64,000 nucleotides of DNA from Chitinophagaceae bacterium. Lineage in GTDB: Bacteria > Bacteroidota > Bacteroidia > Chitinophagales > Chitinophagaceae. Below, piece after piece: positions 63,147 to 64,000 of the stretch. The notes below the pieces were generated by a model. That model saw only the letters and a list, made by a program, of their open reading frames with translations. It was not told the origin of the DNA and searched no databases. Both the position numbers and the translations under genes were made by a program. The DNA is taken from assembly GCA_947380905.1 (NCBI GenBank), contig CANCSS010000009.1:1-64000 (forward strand), written 5' to 3'. The first letter of the stretch is position 1. Each line of letters opens with the position of its first letter.

Positions 63147-64000
63147 ATGCCCACTTCAAAAATTATAGCCAATTGGAAAAAGAATGTCTTTGATGCTGTT
63201 TATTGGCTAGAAGGAGAAGAACCTTTTTATATTGACCAGGTGGTTGATTATGCAGAAAAGAAATTATTACCAGAAGCAGAGCAAGCATTTAATTTGACTA
63301 TTTTTTATGGTAAGGATGCCGATTGGACAGCTATTATGAATGCTTGTAAACGTTACCCTGTTTTTGCAGAAAGACAAGTGGTGATTATTAAGGAAGCGCA
63401 ACACATGAATCAATTAGACAAGTTATTGTCTTATATAGAACATCCACTTGCATCTACTATTTTAATTGTGGCGCATAAAGATAAAAATGTAGACGGTCGA
63501 TCGGTACTTGCAAAAGCATTAAAAACCAAAGCCGTTGTAGTTAGTACTAAAAAAATGTACGATAGCAAGTTGCCGGAATGGGTCAATCAATGGGTGGTAG
63601 ATAGAGGGTATCAAATTAGTCCAAAGGCGGTTCAAATTATTGTGGATCATATTGGCAACGATTTAAGTAGAATTCAAAATGAACTTGAAAAGCTAATAGT
63701 GAATTTAGCGGATCGAAAAAAAATGACCGAAGATGATATTGAAAAATACATTGGTATTAGCAAAGAATACAATGCCTTTGAATTTCAAGAAGCGGTGGCA
63801 CAAAGAAATTTTGCCAAAGCCATTCGAATGATCCAATATTTCGAATCCAATAACAAAGCAGCACCTATTCAATTGATCCTACCTACTTTGTATGCTTTTT
63901 TTAGTAAAATTTATGCCATTTATGGATTGGGATCTTCAGATGAGAAAAGAATTATGAGTGAAGTAGGCGTTAGCTTTTTTGCAGTAAAAATATACTTGGC
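63147..64000 (+). CDS. holA: DNA polymerase III delta subunit (partial, runs off window)
   Basis: The frame from ATG 63147 stays open to the window end (about 284 codons), so the gene is truncated by the window. The N-terminal part has the HolA pattern: VYWLEGEEPFYIDQVVDY (the modified P-loop region), and ERQVVIIKEAQHM, then the lid-type domain with RIQNELEKLI. HolA opens the sliding clamp as part of the clamp loader. It is the only gene at the right edge and shares a short divergent region with the coiled-coil gene. Confidence 0.88.
   Translation, partial: MPTSKIIANWKKNVFDAVYWLEGEEPFYIDQVVDYAEKKLLPEAEQAFNLTIFYGKDADWTAIMNACKRYPVFAERQVVIIKEAQHMNQLDKLLSYIEHPLASTILIVAHKDKNVDGRSVLAKALKTKAVVVSTKKMYDSKLPEWVNQWVVDRGYQISPKAVQIIVDHIGNDLSRIQNELEKLIVNLADRKKMTEDDIEKYIGISKEYNAFEFQEAVAQRNFAKAIRMIQYFESNNKAAPIQLILPTLYAFFSKIYAIYGLGSSDEKRIMSEVGVSFFAVKIYL

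Overview
This window looks like chromosomal core DNA from a member of the Bacteroidota, most likely the Chitinophagaceae or a close relative. The evidence is direct. The sequence is AT-rich. Several genes are preceded by the Bacteroidota -7 promoter element TAnnTTTG. It encodes type IX secretion components (PorQ and a PorW/SprE-like protein), DUF4270 and GSCFA proteins, a TonB-dependent receptor with an N-terminal carboxypeptidase-regulatory-like domain, and an FHS-family sugar transporter. Genes are packed tightly and no gene-free stretch exceeds about 240 bases. I saw no phage, insertion sequence, CRISPR array, rRNA or clear genomic island. Apart from gene fragments that look natural, nothing is obviously broken. 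The last gene (holA) runs off the right edge.

Layout. 1-6.4 kb: initiator tRNA, the GTPases era and der, a tiny repeat lipoprotein, lon and porQ. 6.4-13.7 kb: leftward PorW/SprE-like TPR protein and PBP1A; rightward an M23-type N-terminal stub, AtpZ/AtpI, a four-helix membrane protein and a SprT-like protein. 13.7-21 kb: leftward sucC, DinB, subtilase, ALDH7-type aldehyde dehydrogenase, rfaE2 and an LPG-synthase-type membrane protein, with a rightward YceI gene among them. 21-31.4 kb: rightward GT5-like stub, DUF4270 lipoprotein, metK, Nudix hydrolase, rlmB, GSCFA, penicillin acylase, a small membrane protein and trhO. 31.4-45.1 kb: purC, TonB receptor, pdhB, lepB, cdd, ogt, CsaA-like protein, transglutaminase-like protein, acyl-lipid desaturase, topA and an alpha/beta hydrolase. 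45.2-50.8 kb: ferredoxin, iscX, kdsC, UbiA-type prenyltransferase, maf, OsmC, sterol-desaturase-family protein and lipA. 50.9-61.5 kb: a glycogen and glucan locus. 61.6-64 kb: an unknown small protein, a membrane coiled-coil protein and the start of holA.

The clearest functional unit is the glucan locus. A ROK-family sugar kinase and an FHS sugar transporter diverge from a tight five-gene operon: glgA, glgC, an SLC45/GPH-type transporter, an exported GH13 glucanase and glgB. Together these could degrade oligosaccharides in the periplasm, import and phosphorylate sugar, and store it as glycogen. Other linked functions are envelope growth and secretion (PBP1A, PorW, PorQ, LepB), LPS precursor synthesis (rfaE2, kdsC) and Fe-S or lipoate metabolism (fdx, iscX, lipA).

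I found no convincing new multi-gene system. The items most worth a second look are the M23-type protein without a peptidase domain next to AtpZ, the repeat lipoprotein with its own promoter, the lon leader palindrome, the GT5 stub beside DUF4270, and the promoter and terminator arrangements.
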